Below are positions 5,001 through 6,111 of a stretch of DNA of 6,111 nt, one piece after another; the first letter of the stretch is position 1; every line of letters starts with the position of its first letter. This DNA comes from Terriglobia bacterium (GTDB lineage Bacteria > Acidobacteriota > Terriglobia > UBA7540). Below the pieces are notes generated by a model. That model was given only the letters and a program-made list of their open reading frames with translations, had not been told where the DNA came from and did not search any database. The stretch is taken from contig JASHTO010000599.1 of NCBI GenBank assembly GCA_030040515.1, positions 1 to 6,111 of the forward strand, in the 5' to 3' direction. Both the position numbers and the translations under genes were made by a program.

Positions 5001-5795
5001 ATGACTGCCGTACTGGCTTATCTCGGACGCAATACGCTGGGTTTCTTCCGCTACGTCAGCGGAATCTATGATCTGAGCGCCAAGGCCGCCTATTGGACCT
5101 TTGTTGCTCCTTTCAAGGGCCGCAATGTGAAGTGGGGGAACGCCATCCATCAGATGGTGCAAGCGGGAGTCGATTCCGTCCCCATCGTTTCGCTGATTTC
5201 TCTCTTCATCGGTATCGTGCTGGGCTTGCAGGGCGCGTACCAGCTCGCCAAGTTTGGGGCAACGTATTTTGTGACGGCGCTGGTGGGTGTTTCCATGACC
5301 CGCGAACTGGGGCCGCTGATCACCGCCATCGTCATCGCCGGGCGCTCGGGCTCGGCCTTTGCCGCCGAACTCGGCACCATGAAGGTCTCGGAGGAAATCG
5401 ACGCGCTGGAAGCCATGGGGCTTGACAGCGTGCGCTACCTGGTGGTGCCCAAGTACCTCGCCATGCTGGTCATGATGCCTTGCCTGACGCTGATTTCCGA
5501 CCTTGCAGGCATTTTGGGTGGCGCGGTCTTCGAGATGGCGCAGCTCGGCAAGACCCTTGCCATGTGCCTTTCGGCCACGCAGGACGCGCTAGTGATGCAT
5601 GACATCACCACGGGGCTGATCAAGAGCCTGGTGTTCGGCCTGATCATCACCAAAGTCGGCTGCTACGAAGGATTTTCCGTGCGGGGCGGCGCCGAGGGTG
5701 TGGGCAAGGCCACCACCTCTTCCGTGGTGGTTTCGATTTTCCTGATTATCCTGGCGGACGTGATCTTTACGGCCATCTTTTATTTTACGAGCTGA
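5001..5795 (+). CDS. mlaE: MlaE-family ABC transporter permease (phospholipid / lipid transport)
   Basis: This is the inner-membrane permease of an Mla-type importer/exporter that moves phospholipids between the inner membrane and the periplasmic MCE protein. From ATG 5001 the product has 264 residues, matching the family length of about 260. The diagnostic segment runs from TRELGPLITAIVIAGRSGSA (100-119) through AAELGTMKVSEEIDALEAMG (121-140) to YLVVPKYLA. Hydrophobic segments lie at about 60-78, 88-115, 146-175, 205-220 and 240-262. A longer frame begins at GTG 4932, but its first 23 residues would be encoded by the inverted-repeat element and show no homology-like features, so I prefer 5001. 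No clear Shine-Dalgarno precedes 5001. It is followed after 2 nt by mlaF, and MCE-domain mlaD would be expected further right. Confidence 0.94.
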   Translation: MTAVLAYLGRNTLGFFRYVSGIYDLSAKAAYWTFVAPFKGRNVKWGNAIHQMVQAGVDSVPIVSLISLFIGIVLGLQGAYQLAKFGATYFVTALVGVSMTRELGPLITAIVIAGRSGSAFAAELGTMKVSEEIDALEAMGLDSVRYLVVPKYLAMLVMMPCLTLISDLAGILGGAVFEMAQLGKTLAMCLSATQDALVMHDITTGLIKSLVFGLIITKVGCYEGFSVRGGAEGVGKATTSSVVVSIFLIILADVIFTAIFYFTS

Positions 5796-5797
5796 TC

Positions 5798-6111
5798 ATG
5801 GCGAACGATTACGAAGGTCCGATGATTCGCGTCTCCGACCTGGTCACTTACTACGGCGACCGGCGCATCCTGAACCACGTCAACCTGGACTTCCCCGCCG
5901 GTGAGACGATGGTGATTCTGGGGGGAAGCGGAACCGGCAAGAGCACTCTGCTGCGCCACATCATGCGCCTGGAATTCCCGACTTCCGGCCGGATTTTCAT
6001 TAAGGGCCAGGACATTTGTTCCATGTCGGAAGATCGCTTCAACCAGGTCCGCCGCAAGATCGGGATGCTGTTTCAAAGCGCCGCGCTTTTCAATTCCATG
6101 ACCATTGAAGA
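5798..6111 (+). CDS. mlaF: MlaF-family ABC transporter ATP-binding protein; N-terminal 104 residues only
   Basis: This is the ATPase that powers the Mla lipid transporter together with MlaE. It is cut by the right edge after 104 codons of a family usually about 250-270 long. ATG 5798 lies 2 nt after the mlaE stop, so the two are in one operon and probably translationally coupled. The Walker A motif GGSGTGKST is at 42-50 and the Q-loop is at F92-Q93. The segment GMLFQSAALFNSMTIEE is characteristic of MlaF-type ATPases rather than generic importers. The signature motif, Walker B and H-loop lie beyond the window. An ATG nine codons in (residue 9) is an alternative start, and a weak ACGAG precedes the chosen one. 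Confidence 0.95.
   Translation, partial: MANDYEGPMIRVSDLVTYYGDRRILNHVNLDFPAGETMVILGGSGTGKSTLLRHIMRLEFPTSGRIFIKGQDICSMSEDRFNQVRRKIGMLFQSAALFNSMTIE

Noticed and set aside
1..6111. tRNA, rRNA, CRISPR array or insertion sequence
   Set aside because: No tRNA cloverleaf ends, no regularly spaced direct repeats and no transposase-like frame were seen on either strand.

Overview
The window looks like a chromosomal piece of a GC-rich Gram-negative bacterium. An Acidobacteriota-like genome is my best guess. The basis is a split glycine dehydrogenase in a gcvT-gcvH-gcvPA order, an Mla-type lipid transport locus (which implies an outer membrane), and short palindromic intergenic repeats of a kind I associate with that phylum. 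The assignment is inference from gene content and style, not from a marker gene.

Left half (1-2931, minus strand): the glycine cleavage operon, read right to left as gcvT (aminomethyltransferase), gcvH (lipoyl carrier) and gcvPA (alpha half of the P-protein). The gcvPA stop codon lies just outside the left edge, and gcvPB would be expected beyond it. gcvH and gcvPA overlap by one base. gcvT appears to start at TTG behind a well-placed Shine-Dalgarno. The 266 bp leader region upstream of gcvT holds a strong 50 bp palindrome but no recognisable glycine riboswitch.

Middle (3198-3940): two divergent small genes of unknown function. One encodes a 110-residue soluble helical protein (minus strand) with a perfect TATAAT box upstream. 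The other encodes a 57-residue protein (plus strand) with nine cysteines in zinc-finger-like pairs, short enough to be missed by length-filtered gene calling.

Right half (4098-6111, plus strand): an RsbW/SpoIIAB-type ATP-binding serine kinase gene overlapping a STAS-domain gene, then an intergenic inverted-repeat element, then mlaE (permease) and mlaF (ATPase, cut by the right edge). In E. coli the Mla transporter carries a STAS subunit, MlaB. Here a STAS protein that keeps a phosphorylatable DSSG motif sits between its probable kinase and the transporter genes. It could be a classical anti-anti-sigma factor, an MlaB-like subunit, or a phospho-switched subunit linking the two. This is the most interesting hypothesis in the window. 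The rest is mostly well-understood core metabolism.
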